Part shown: in pieces, positions 6,322 to 13,300 of the stretch
Position numbering within the stretch: position 1 is the stretch's first letter
How the letters are laid out: each line of letters begins with the position of its first letter
IMG/VR virus record: IMGVR_UViG_3300035698_010760
Location: 1-20,740 of that record
Origin: a virus
Length of the DNA: 20,740 nt
Strand: one strand, 5' to 3'
Made by a program: the position numbers and the translations under genes
The notes under the pieces: generated by a model
What the model was told of the DNA's origin: nothing
Database searches by the model: none
Seen by the model: only the letters and a program-made list of their open reading frames with translations

Positions 6322-7424
6322 CTCACGGCCAACCGACGAACCAGCCCTGCTACTTCTCTATTCTGCCCGCTAACGTGCGATACGACACCGAAGTGTCTGC
6401 CAGTGCCAAACTCCTCTTCTCGGAGATTACTGCACTGAGCAACGTCCACGGGTACTGCTGGGCGACGAACGCCTACTTCTGCAAGCTGTACGGGGTGCGG
6501 TCCTACACTGTGACACGGTGGCTGAAGCTCTTGTCGTCGCGTGGTTATATTCGCGTTGCGGTGGACAGGGGCAAGGAGGGTACGGCGAGAACTATCGAGC
6601 CATTGCTGGATGCGAAAGGCAACACCGAATGTGAGGGGGGGATAACAAAAATGTTAGGAGGGGGGGTAACAAAAATGTTACCCCCTCTTAGTAATAGTAC
6701 AAGAAAAGAACAAGAAGACAAAAAAACTAAAGCAAAAAAAGCCAAACCCTCCTTCCGTCAAGAAATACAGAACACCTCCCCGAGAAGAAAACAAGAGGAA
6801 CAGATTGTTCGCCGGATAGTACAGAAGTGGAACCGTCTCGCAAAGACCACAGGACTTCCCGCCACCCGCACGAATGACCGGCTACACGCGAAGATCATGG
6901 CGCGGTGGAAAGACTTCCCCTCCCCGACCTACTGGAAGAAGCTGCTCGAACGAGTTGAACACTCTCCGCACCTGCACGGTGCGAGCTGGTTTTCGTTGCA
7001 CTGGATCATCAAGAACACGGAGAACACTGAGAAGGTGGCCCGTGGCTGGATGGACTGGAAGAAAGAGAAGCCAGGGAAAACCGCGGACCAACCGGGGCAG
7101 AGCGAGAAGGTGACCAAGATCATCGGCGGCATTAAACAGGACCCGGACATCGGGGGGCTGATCCCGGACGAGATCGTGTGTGCTGCTGTGCTCAATTTGG
7201 AGAGCTGGTATGTGTCAATTTCAGACCTCGACCGTTCCCGGCTATATGCTGCACTGAATCCGCTATCAAAGGAATACGTTCGGTTCCTGCTCAAGAACGA
7301 AAGCTGGGTAGATAACTGGGGCACGAAGATCGTCGGACCGACTGGGATTCTGTGGAAGCGGTTCCTCGAACACCAGACCAAGTCATGCAGCCACACTTTT
7401 ACAGACGGACGGGAGCTGGGATAA
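6318..7424 (+). CDS. Replication initiator / helicase-loader-like protein with N-terminal winged helix
   Basis: 368 residues. The N-terminus (about 8-90) reads YFSILPANVRYD, SASAKLLFSEITALS, CWATNAYFCKLYGV, TVTRWLKLL, RGYI: a winged-helix domain found in lambda O/DnaD-like phage replication initiators. A lysine-rich linker (about 125-165) follows, then an alpha-helical domain ending about 240 and a further C-terminal region that I do not recognise. It sits immediately before the replicative helicase, as O precedes P or DnaC-type genes in other phages. The gene contains an iteron-like repeat followed by an A-rich tract (6633-6760), as the lambda origin does within gene O. AGGGGAT stands before the ATG. 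Specific biochemical role is inferred. Confidence 0.75.
   Translation: MTHGQPTNQPCYFSILPANVRYDTEVSASAKLLFSEITALSNVHGYCWATNAYFCKLYGVRSYTVTRWLKLLSSRGYIRVAVDRGKEGTARTIEPLLDAKGNTECEGGITKMLGGGVTKMLPPLSNSTRKEQEDKKTKAKKAKPSFRQEIQNTSPRRKQEEQIVRRIVQKWNRLAKTTGLPATRTNDRLHAKIMARWKDFPSPTYWKKLLERVEHSPHLHGASWFSLHWIIKNTENTEKVARGWMDWKKEKPGKTADQPGQSEKVTKIIGGIKQDPDIGGLIPDEIVCAAVLNLESWYVSISDLDRSRLYAALNPLSKEYVRFLLKNESWVDNWGTKIVGPTGILWKRFLEHQTKSCSHTFTDGRELG
6633..6760. other. Candidate replication origin (iterons, hairpin and A-rich tract inside initiator gene)
   Basis: Two tandem copies of about 24 bases lie here: seven Gs, then TAACAAAAATGTTA (palindromic cores at 6643-6656 and 6667-6680). The second copy is extended on its right by CCCCC, giving a perfect stem GGGGGTAACA / TGTTACCCCC with an AAAA loop (6662-6685). 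A purine-asymmetric A-rich stretch follows (6698-6752), suitable for unwinding. In protein terms the repeat is simply GGITKML/GGGVTKML in the linker. The iteron-then-AT-rich order inside the initiator gene mirrors the lambda origin. No other origin candidate is visible in the window. Confidence 0.6.
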
Positions 7425-7428
7425 AACC

Positions 7429-8895
7429 ATGGCGAAGATCCGAAGACGGAAGCTGGACTCTACGCGGGAGCGGCTGGTGCTGACCGGGATGATTGTGTCA
7501 ACACCTTTCCTGAGAACAGTGAGGCAGATGTGGGGAGACGACTGTCTAACCAGTGCCTATGCTCGCACGCTAGCTGAGTGGTGTTTGAACCACTACGAGA
7601 AATATGAGCAGGCTCCGGGCAAACTCATTCAGGAAATCTTTTACGAACGGATGGCGAGACTGCAAGAGATTGACCGGGAGCTGATCGAGAAGTTGCTGTC
7701 CCGGCTGTCCGACGAGTTCGAACATGCTGACAAGACGAACGTGGACTACCTGATCAACCAGGCGGAGATCCTATTCCGACTGAATCGCATGAGATCCATC
7801 CACGAGGACATGGGAATAGCCCTGGACGAGGCAAACCATGAGCGGGCAGAGGAAGCCATCCTCAGATACAAGACGGTTGAGCTGGAGGTCCAGACCTGGA
7901 TCAACCCGTACACCGATCAGAACGCGATACAGAACGCGATCACAAGAATCGAGGAGCCACTATTCCGCTTCCCCGGTGCGTTCGGCCGAATGGTGAACAG
8001 ACAGTTCGTCCGAGGTGGGCTCTTTGCTTTCCTCGGTCACGAGAAAATAGGGAAGACATGGGGACTGGATGCGTTAGCCCACCAGGCAGGTAAGTGTCGT
8101 TGTAACGTAGTCTTCTTCTCAGCCGGAGACATGATAGAGGGAGAACTGATTCTACGGAAGGGATCGAGGATGACTGGCATCTGCTCGGACCCGGACTTGG
8201 TCGGGGAGACTGCTGTGGTGCCAGACCAGATCGTAGAGACAAGCGAAGACGGCAACATGGATGAGCCAGGCTATGAGCTGTTCACTCATGAGGAGACGAT
8301 GGAGCGGATGATCACACCAGCCGACATCATCAAGGCAGGCAAGCGATATAGCCGACGAATGCGGGGGAAGGACTATCGACAATTCTGTCTCCCGAATGAC
8401 ACGGTATCTGTCGACTTCATCAGGGGCAGGTTGGATATGATGGAAGAAACGGACGGGTGGGTCCCGGACGTGATCGTGATCGACTATGCTGACATCCTTT
8501 GCCCAGGCAAAGACTACCCGAAGGAGTTCCGACATCAGGAGAACGCAAAGTGGAAGGATATGCGGCGGCTCGCTCAGGAGCGACACTGTCTCGTAGCAAC
8601 GGCGACCCAGACTAATGCAGCAGCGTATGAAACGAAGCTATTAACGAAGAGCAATTTCAGTGAGGATAAGCGGAAGATGGCACAAGTCACAGCCATGCTC
8701 GGACTGAATCAGACCGAGGCTGAGAAGGAGCTGGGTCTGATGCGAGTGAACTGGATTGCCATGAGGCAGGGACGGTCACGATCTCATCAGGTCTGTACCA
8801 TGCTTCAGTGTTTGGAAAAAGGTCAATGGCTGCTAGATTCCTACTTTTTACGAAAAAAAGATTCTGCTGTAAGTGTCGACGAATCAACAGGTTAG
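7429..8895 (+). CDS. Replicative DNA helicase, DnaB-like
   Basis: A 488-residue RecA-fold hexameric helicase that would unwind the fork. Residues 1-130 form an alpha-helical N-terminal domain of the DnaB type. The ATPase core begins about 190: FVRGGLFAFLGHEKIGKTW (Walker A GHEKIGKT, 203-210), then a Walker B strand DVIVIDYADIL and the ATQTN segment (sensor/H3-like). A stretch around 225-330 is longer than in compact DnaB proteins. It follows the initiator by four bases and the window has a matching primase. No separate DnaC-type loader is seen, so the preceding gene may load it. Confidence 0.9.
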   Translation: MAKIRRRKLDSTRERLVLTGMIVSTPFLRTVRQMWGDDCLTSAYARTLAEWCLNHYEKYEQAPGKLIQEIFYERMARLQEIDRELIEKLLSRLSDEFEHADKTNVDYLINQAEILFRLNRMRSIHEDMGIALDEANHERAEEAILRYKTVELEVQTWINPYTDQNAIQNAITRIEEPLFRFPGAFGRMVNRQFVRGGLFAFLGHEKIGKTWGLDALAHQAGKCRCNVVFFSAGDMIEGELILRKGSRMTGICSDPDLVGETAVVPDQIVETSEDGNMDEPGYELFTHEETMERMITPADIIKAGKRYSRRMRGKDYRQFCLPNDTVSVDFIRGRLDMMEETDGWVPDVIVIDYADILCPGKDYPKEFRHQENAKWKDMRRLAQERHCLVATATQTNAAAYETKLLTKSNFSEDKRKMAQVTAMLGLNQTEAEKELGLMRVNWIAMRQGRSRSHQVCTMLQCLEKGQWLLDSYFLRKKDSAVSVDESTG

Positions 8896-8938
8896 ATAGA
8901 AAGTGCTGGGAATGTGTGGTTTTCTTTCCAAAAGTGAC

Positions 8939-8966
8939 TTTACTTATGTGTTATATGTATTACTTT
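8939..8966 (+). promoter_or_regulatory. Promoter P4, same boxes as P1
   Basis: TTTACT (8939-8944), 16 bases, TACTTT (8961-8966). It lies in a 112-base gap between the helicase and the next small gene. Sequence conservation with 2282-2309 extends through the leader. Confidence 0.6.
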
Positions 8967-9010
8967 AATTATTAGTGAGAGAGAAACACAAGCAAGGAGA
9001 GAGCAAGATG
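8939..9010 (+). repeat. Promoter/leader cassette, copy 2
   Basis: Near-duplicate of 2282-2356: same -35/-10 candidates, TTTAATTA, AGTGAGAGAGAAACACA, GGAGA ribosome site and GCAAGATG at the start codon. Both copies also encode the accidental in-frame peptide MREKH-QGESKM upstream of the true ATG, which reflects nucleotide conservation rather than a longer protein. Confidence 0.8.
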
Positions 9011-9199
9011 AAGATCCAAATCGAACTCAGAGACACCAGCAGAGTGCGTGACACCGTCACCGGGCATAGTAGGGACAACATGATTCGTCGCATGTTTGGA
9101 AGCACTGCGAGAGGAATCAATGTGAGAATGGGTGCCCCCTTAACTATCGTGAACAACCAAGGGCAAGTTCTCGGACAGGCCATCTTCTATGAGGTGTGA
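9008..9199 (+). CDS. Small protein of unknown function, first gene of the P4 transcript
   Basis: 63 residues from the ATG that follows AAGGAGAGAGCAAG in the repeated leader. The sequence begins MKIQIELRDTSRVRDTV and ends VLGQAIFYEV; it looks like an alternating strand/helix small fold with several Arg, no cysteines and no membrane segment. I do not recognise it. Having the same strong promoter cassette as the SNF2 gene suggests it is made in quantity, like phage early small host-directed or DNA-binding proteins, but that is only an inference. An upstream in-frame ATG at 8975 is rejected as part of the leader. Confidence 0.65.
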   Translation: MKIQIELRDTSRVRDTVTGHSRDNMIRRMFGSTARGINVRMGAPLTIVNNQGQVLGQAIFYEV

Positions 9200-9282
9200 A
9201 AAGAGCAAGGAATAAGGAACAAGCAGTCCAACAAAAAACAGAAACCGGAACGAGAACAGGCAGAAGCAAGGAGAAAGAGACA

Positions 9283-10113
9283 ATGTACAAGAAACTGCAA
9301 AAGATCGTGAAAGCACTGGCCGAAATCGTCGGAGAGAAAGTCAAAATCGTCGGGGCCAAGAAAGACGCCCTGTACGAGTCTGCCAAAGTACTGGCGAAAC
9401 AGGTCACGGACAAGGACGGGGGCCTCGACGCGATCCCTGAGGATGTGTGGGACATGATGGTTGAGCTGAAGCTGGCCAAGAATGAAGAGACGACTGAAAC
9501 ACCTGACGACACCGAGACGGAAACTGACACGGAAGAGACCACCGAAGACGAAACCGTGGATGATGGCGCCCCCCACGGCGAGAAGATCGTTGACGGGGAG
9601 TCCGACCCGGAGCCGGAAGGGCTGTCCGCAGTGGACACCGTCGCCCTTGCGGAAAAGGTGAACGCGGTCATGCTCTTCCCCGCGGAAGAGTCAATCCAGA
9701 CCGAGGGTGAGGAACCCGAAAACATCCTGAAGGAGATCACAGACGTCCTCGGTGAGATCGAGGAAGGCGATTTCATGAAGCGGAAGGGACAGGCATACTT
9801 CGACAAGAAGGACATGGCCAAGCTCGCAGCGATCGGCTGCAAGGCAGCGATCAAAGCCCAGAAGGTCACGGCCCCGGTGAAGGGGAAGAAGGTCACGGAG
9901 ACCACGGAGACGACGAAAGCCCCGAAGAAGACCACTGGGCCTTCTCAGACGGACATCATCCGGAAGGGGATCAAGAGTAAACACACCAGGGAAAAGATCG
10001 TGGAAACCCTGGTCTCCACCTTCGATGGCAAGCCGGCGTGGGCCAATGCCCGGATGAAGATGTACGAAGGGGCATACGGAGTGATGGGCAAAGACGACAA
10101 GAAGATTGGATAA
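9283..10113 (+). CDS. Modular acidic protein of unknown function
   Basis: 276 residues. Residues 1-65 are a helical, mixed-charge domain (KLQKIVKALAEIVGEKVK). Residues 66-112 are a low-complexity Thr/Glu/Asp linker, strongly acidic. Residues 113-195 form a second helical domain. Residues 196-220 are a Lys/Thr-rich basic linker. Residues 220-270 are a small C-terminal domain (TDIIRKGIKSKHTREKIVETL) of helix-turn-helix-like character that resembles short domains at the end of other phage proteins. AAGGAG lies nine bases before ATG 9283. A GTG at 9196 overlapping the previous stop would add 29 residues but has a poor ribosome site. Function unknown; it could be a scaffold or nucleic-acid-binding protein. 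Confidence 0.65.
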   Translation: MYKKLQKIVKALAEIVGEKVKIVGAKKDALYESAKVLAKQVTDKDGGLDAIPEDVWDMMVELKLAKNEETTETPDDTETETDTEETTEDETVDDGAPHGEKIVDGESDPEPEGLSAVDTVALAEKVNAVMLFPAEESIQTEGEEPENILKEITDVLGEIEEGDFMKRKGQAYFDKKDMAKLAAIGCKAAIKAQKVTAPVKGKKVTETTETTKAPKKTTGPSQTDIIRKGIKSKHTREKIVETLVSTFDGKPAWANARMKMYEGAYGVMGKDDKKIG

Positions 10114-10124
10114 AGGAAGACACC

Positions 10125-10161
10125 TCCCAGGACCCAGTCGGCTCCAGGCTGGGTCCTGGGA
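10125..10161 (+). promoter_or_regulatory. Strong RNA hairpin abutting a ribosome-binding site
   Basis: TCCCAGGACCCAG (10125-10137) pairs perfectly with CTGGGTCCTGGGA (10149-10161) around an 11-base loop. The right arm ends in the first base of AAGGA (10161-10165), the Shine-Dalgarno of the HAD gene at 10175. There is no following U-run, so it is not a standard intrinsic terminator. It may protect the 5' end of a processed transcript, attenuate, or modulate access to the AAGGA. Confidence 0.7.
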
Positions 10162-10174
10162 AGGACCGATGGTC

Positions 10175-10423
10175 ATGAAAGTACTCGCCATAGATTTCGA
10201 CGGAACGGCTACTGTGTGTGTGGAACGCGTGAACAAGCTGTATGAGGACCCGGAGAATCTCATCATCATCCACACAGCACGCAGTAGCCGTATCCGGGGA
10301 CGGACAGAGAGAGAGCTGGACGCCCTGGGCATCAGATACCACGCACTCGTGATGGACAAGCTGAGAGCGGACGTGTATATCGACAACAAGAATGCAGGAG
10401 GGTTATCGTGGGACCTACAATAG
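10175..10423 (+). CDS. Small HAD-superfamily phosphatase-like protein
   Basis: 82 residues starting MKVLAIDFDGTATV, which holds the HAD nucleophile motif DFDGT (7-11). IIIHTARSS follows at about 31-39 (motif II, Thr/Ser after a strand), and DVYIDNKN near residue 70 is the acidic motif IV. No cap domain is present, and the length is at the low end for the fold. Substrate cannot be read from the sequence; in this island a nucleotide or pterin phosphate is conceivable but unproven. ATG 10175 has better spacing to AAGGA than ATG 10169. Its end overlaps the first queC-like gene by 16 bases. Confidence 0.75.
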   Translation: MKVLAIDFDGTATVCVERVNKLYEDPENLIIIHTARSSRIRGRTERELDALGIRYHALVMDKLRADVYIDNKNAGGLSWDLQ

Positions 10424-11139
10424 TCAATCTCTTCAGCGGCGGGATGGACAGCGTGGCAACGGCCATGGTTTTCCCTTGCGACCTCCTGTTGCACATCCAG
10501 ATTGGAACCACGGACAACGTCTGGGAGACGGAGAGGGTCCGGGGGATTGCCAAGAGCCTGGGACGACCGCTCGAGATCGTTTCCCTCGACCTGAGCCGCT
10601 GGGAACTACCGAACAAGATCATCCCGTTTCGCAACCACATGCTTGTCCTCACCGCAGCACAGTACGGGAACACGATCCACATGGGGGCAACGGCCGGGGA
10701 CACGACACGCGACAAAGACTTTCACTTCGTCTCAGACATGGAACAGGCCCTCAACTATTTTGGCAGCGGACCGACAGAGAAGCGTCCTCCACACGGGGAG
10801 CCGGACTACCATGTATCGCTTCCGTTCAGGACGAGGACCAAAGGGGAGATTGCGCAGATCGTCGACCGGGACACGGAATACTCGGCCCTGGAACTCCTGT
10901 CCTGGAGCCGGAGCTGCTACGAAGGGGCACAGGATAAGGAATGCGGGCAGTGTCGGGCCTGCTTACGGAAGTACGTGGCTATGAGAGCCGTGCTGGGACA
11001 TCATCACGTCGCAGATCACTTTCAGAATGACCCTCGTTCCTTCCTTCCCCAGATGATCGAAGAGTCGGAGAGGAAGGGCCGTTGTGGCAGAGAGATCACG
11101 GAACTGAAGTTGGCGGCCGAGGGAGCAGCTGCAAAATGA
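10408..11139 (+). CDS. queC: QueC-like 7-cyano-7-deazaguanine synthase family protein, copy 1
   Basis: 243 residues from a GTG start with AGGAGGG six bases upstream. QueC converts 7-carboxy-7-deazaguanine to the amide and then to preQ0 using ATP and ammonia. The PP-loop is LFSGGMDS (8-15). IIPFRNHMLVLTAA (71-84) corresponds to the QueC V-P-x-R-N segment, and a zinc site CYEGAQDKECGQCRACLRK has C170, C179, C182 and C185. The third and fourth core segments are diverged from bacterial QueC (GDTTRDKDFHF). Its stop shares ATGA with the second paralog. It could make preQ0, stop at the amide, or amidate another 7-deazaguanine. Confidence 0.85.
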   Translation: MGPTIVNLFSGGMDSVATAMVFPCDLLLHIQIGTTDNVWETERVRGIAKSLGRPLEIVSLDLSRWELPNKIIPFRNHMLVLTAAQYGNTIHMGATAGDTTRDKDFHFVSDMEQALNYFGSGPTEKRPPHGEPDYHVSLPFRTRTKGEIAQIVDRDTEYSALELLSWSRSCYEGAQDKECGQCRACLRKYVAMRAVLGHHHVADHFQNDPRSFLPQMIEESERKGRCGREITELKLAAEGAAAK

Positions 11140-11813
11140 TCAGAAGAGCAATATTAGCAACCGGGGGCATCGACAGTACGGTGCTGATATATAAGGAGAC
11201 AGCCGAGAGGAGGCGGGTGGATGTCATCACTGTGGACTATGGACACATAGCAGCAAAAAAGCAGGTTGAATTGCTTCAGTGGCACTGTTCTCATCTGGGT
11301 CTGAAGGAGCCGACAGTGCTCCACTTTCGTTTCCCTCCGCCCCTGTGTGAGACAGGGCTTTTCGAAGAAGGGGGAACAAGCAAAGATCCCGACCCCCTTG
11401 GGAACTGGAACGAGGTTCGGTATGGTGACTTCTTCATAGAAAGCCGGAACGGGGTTATGGTGCTTCTCGCCATGGGGTTGTGCAGCGTCTCCCGTATCGA
11501 CGAGCTTTTGGCCGGGTATCTCATGAGCGAAAAGGAATGGGAACAGATATGGAGTTATCGTCTGTCCCGCCAAGATAATACCCCGTCCTTCGTGGATGCC
11601 ATTAACACCCTCACCCAACATGGTCTCCGCCATCCCACACGTTTGCGGGCTCCATATCTGGAAGAAAGAATGGACAAGAACGCAGTGATCGAACTGGGAA
11701 AATCTTTGGGGGTCCCATTCGACAAGACCTACAGCTGCTACTTCGTTCCCGAGTGTGGTGTTTGTGACAACTGTCTTCTGCGAAAGAAATATCTGTTAGG
11801 AGAAGAGAAGTGA
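11136..11813 (+). CDS. QueC-like protein, copy 2
   Basis: 225 residues, coupled to copy 1 by ATGA. The PP-loop is LATGGIDST (7-15), with Thr in place of the usual first Ser. [15 protein letters not shown] (99-113) matches the family's R-N segment and [12 protein letters not shown] (146-157) the DCRPEF-type segment. The zinc site is [13 protein letters not shown] (C201, C207, C210, C213). The overall plan is that of QueC, but identity to copy 1 is low apart from these motifs, so this is not a recent duplication. A split of labour is likely: one copy for preQ0 and the other for a different amidation. Which does which cannot be told here. Confidence 0.8.
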   Translation: MIRRAILATGGIDSTVLIYKETAERRRVDVITVDYGHIAAKKQVELLQWHCSHLGLKEPTVLHFRFPPPLCETGLFEEGGTSKDPDPLGNWNEVRYGDFFIESRNGVMVLLAMGLCSVSRIDELLAGYLMSEKEWEQIWSYRLSRQDNTPSFVDAINTLTQHGLRHPTRLRAPYLEERMDKNAVIELGKSLGVPFDKTYSCYFVPECGVCDNCLLRKKYLLGEEK

Positions 11814-12715
11814 CAAGCAGGAAAGACTACTCGGCATCAGAATTCAAGCGGGACGTCGATGTCCTGTGCCTGACGATCAAAAGGGGAGGAGCCCACTATG
11901 AGGGTGTGTATGGCGTGCCAAGGGGCGGGTGTACTCTTGCCCTGGCTGTATCAGCTCGTCTGGAACTCCCTCTGTTCGACGACATCCCGGACGGCCCCCA
12001 CCCTTCCTTGATCCTAGTCGTGGACGATGTGGTGGATAGTGGGAAGACTCGAAAGCTGTACGGTGCCCACCCCTTCGCTTGCCTCCACAGGAAGAACACC
12101 GATGTCCCGTGCTACTTCGTCCACGACGAAGTGAAAGACTGGATCGTGTACTGGTGGGAGGGAAGTGAATCCGGCTCCATCCACGACACCGTCACCCGGC
12201 AACTGCAATTCCTCTGCGAGGACGTAGACCGGGAAGGGCTGAGAGGGACCCCGGAGAGAGTGGTCCGCAGCTGGAAAGAACTCTACGCCGGCTACCAAAT
12301 GAAGATTGAGGATCTGCTCACCGTATTCGACGACGACTCCTGCGACGAGATGGTCGTGCTCAAGGACATCGAGATGTTCAGCACCTGCGAACACCACCTC
12401 CTCCCGTTCTTCGGACGGGCTCATGTGGCCTACATCCCGAACGGCCGGGTTATCGGCGTATCGAAATTGGCCCGTATCGTCGAGATGTACGCCAGACGGC
12501 TCCAGATACAGGAAAGGATCGGAAAGCAGGTTACAGCAGCCCTCATGGCTCATCTGGACCCGTTGGGGGCTGCGTGTGTGATCGAAGCTCAGCATCTGTG
12601 TATGATGGCCCGCGGGGTCGGGAAACAGAACAGCACAATGGTGACGAGCAGCCTCGAAGGGGTATTCCGTTCGGACGACAAGAGCAGGGCAGAGCTGATG
12701 AGGCTGATAGGATGA
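11810..12715 (+). CDS. folE: Phosphoribosyltransferase-GTP cyclohydrolase I fusion
   Basis: 301 residues from a GTG start (AGGAG at 11798, GTGA overlap with the previous stop). Residues 1-117 are a type I phosphoribosyltransferase: VYGVPRGG (33-40) and the PRPP loop [12 protein letters not shown] (69-80), ending WIVYWWEG as in purine PRTases. Residues 120-301 are FolE, which turns GTP into dihydroneopterin triphosphate, the first step toward preQ0. [22 protein letters not shown] (zinc C193 with H195/H196), [17 protein letters not shown], and [10 protein letters not shown] (zinc C264) are all intact. The PRTase substrate is probably a purine base. Guanine released by the DNA transglycosylase is an attractive candidate. 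Confidence 0.9.
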   Translation: MTSRKDYSASEFKRDVDVLCLTIKRGGAHYEGVYGVPRGGCTLALAVSARLELPLFDDIPDGPHPSLILVVDDVVDSGKTRKLYGAHPFACLHRKNTDVPCYFVHDEVKDWIVYWWEGSESGSIHDTVTRQLQFLCEDVDREGLRGTPERVVRSWKELYAGYQMKIEDLLTVFDDDSCDEMVVLKDIEMFSTCEHHLLPFFGRAHVAYIPNGRVIGVSKLARIVEMYARRLQIQERIGKQVTAALMAHLDPLGAACVIEAQHLCMMARGVGKQNSTMVTSSLEGVFRSDDKSRAELMRLIG

Positions 12716-12885
12716 AGATCTTTTTGGTGCATCCCTTACCATATGGGGAAGAAATGCAGAACCTGGAGGAGTCGAGCAACTGGCTGTATTCCTATTCTCG
12801 TTCCCTATTTGGAAAAGGGATAAACGACAAGTGCTGGGAGTTGCTTCGTCGTTACAATCAGGAAAGAAAAGAGAAAAAGAAATGA
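12712..12885 (+). CDS. Microprotein A of the MKxFxAG array
   Basis: 57 residues, starting in an ATGA overlap with folE and ending in an ATGA overlap with the next member. It starts MKIFLV and contains [20 protein letters not shown], ending in a Lys/Glu tail. The start motif and the R/W-L-x-S-Y segment recur in all following members, including the N-terminus of the transglycosylase. It shares INDKCW with member B. No catalytic motif is visible. The exact fit of both junctions supports real translation. Confidence 0.6.
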   Translation: MKIFLVHPLPYGEEMQNLEESSNWLYSYSRSLFGKGINDKCWELLRRYNQERKEKKK

Positions 12886-13065
12886 AGGTTTTCCTAGCCG
12901 GAAACACAGCTCTGGTAAGCAGAGAGAGAGAGATCTTCGACAAGAGTCGGGGACGCCTGTTCTCGTACCACCACTGCCTCCCCGGAGGGATAAACGACAA
13001 GTGCTGGAAGTTGGTCGTCGACATAACCCGGAGACAGAAGAATGAAGGTGTTCCTAGCCGGAGAC
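12817..13065 (+). repeat. Tandem DNA duplication within the microprotein array
   Basis: 12817-12905 and 12987-13065 share blocks: ATAAACGACAAGTGCTGG at 12820 and 12990, then AGAAATGAAGG/AGAATGAAGG, and TTCCTAGCCGGA. The pair covers the end of one microgene and the start of the next, about 165 bases apart, as expected if a whole unit was duplicated. Confidence 0.75.
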
Positions 13066-13154
13066 GCATACGGGAAAGAGAGAGAGAGAGAGTGGAATCA
13101 AGTAATCCGAAACAGGTTGGTTTCCTTCCACTTGATAAAGGACAAATGGCATGA
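12882..13154 (+). CDS. Microprotein B of the array, with read-on over C
   Basis: 90 residues. The first 50 or so are family-like: [32 protein letters not shown]. From about residue 55 the frame runs over member C in another phase, giving an Arg/Glu-rich tail, and stops in an ATGA overlap with member D. Compared with the A/B junction, the B/C junction lacks one A before the ATG, so B may have lost its original stop by a one-base deletion. The purine-rich end of A (GGAAAGAAAAGAG) could act as a weak ribosome site, and ATGA coupling would do the rest. Confidence 0.55.
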   Translation: MKVFLAGNTALVSREREIFDKSRGRLFSYHHCLPGGINDKCWKLVVDITRRQKNEGVPSRRRIRERERERVESSNPKQVGFLPLDKGQMA

Positions 13155-13197
13155 AGTGCTTCATGGCAGGAAAGAACGGAAACTTGACGTCCTATGA
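13042..13197 (+). CDS. Microprotein C of the array
   Basis: 51 residues. ATG 13042 has GGAG eight bases upstream (13030-13033). The product starts MKVFLAGDAYGKEREREW, where the GA tract encodes the ERERE run, then RLVSFHLIKDKWHEVL, aligning with RLFSYHHC-INDKCWKL of B. It lies inside the read-on part of B in a different frame and runs 47 bases into D. The family fit is better than for the overlapping tail of B, so C is the more credible product of this stretch. Confidence 0.55.
   Translation: MKVFLAGDAYGKEREREWNQVIRNRLVSFHLIKDKWHEVLHGRKERKLDVL
13077..13092 (+). repeat. (AG)8 dinucleotide tract
   Basis: Eight AG units in member C. Shorter tracts occur at corresponding places: (AG)6 at 12921-12932 in B, (AG)5 at 13256-13265 before dpdA, (AG)6 at 13400-13411 inside dpdA. 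All are translated as RERE-type peptides in at least one frame. Confidence 0.8.
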
Positions 13198-13300
13198 CGG
13201 TACTATGAGAAACAGGATGCTTAGTTTTGTGTCACCTTATCGTGAGCCAATACTAAGAGAGAGAGAAATACACAGCAATGAAGTGCTTCATGGCAGGAAA
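13151..13300 (+). repeat. 23-base direct repeat at the starts of D and dpdA
   Basis: 13151-13173 and 13278-13300 are identical and both encode MKCFMAG plus the next lysine or asparagine position. The spacing is 127 bases. The exact match shows a recent copy of the transglycosylase 5' end. Confidence 0.85.

Noticed and set aside
10125-10165. Rho-independent terminator
   Set aside because: The stem is strong but no U-run follows; the next bases are a ribosome-binding site.
12014-13069. A 351-codon minus-strand frame opposite folE and the microgenes
   Set aside because: The folE coding strand is certain from its motifs; no ribosome site or family pattern supports the antisense frame.
13042-13110. 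A frameshift in member C at the (AG)8 tract
   Set aside because: A first reading suggested an early stop after the tract. Recounting the codons shows the frame is open from 13042 to the TGA at 13195-13197 with no shift needed.
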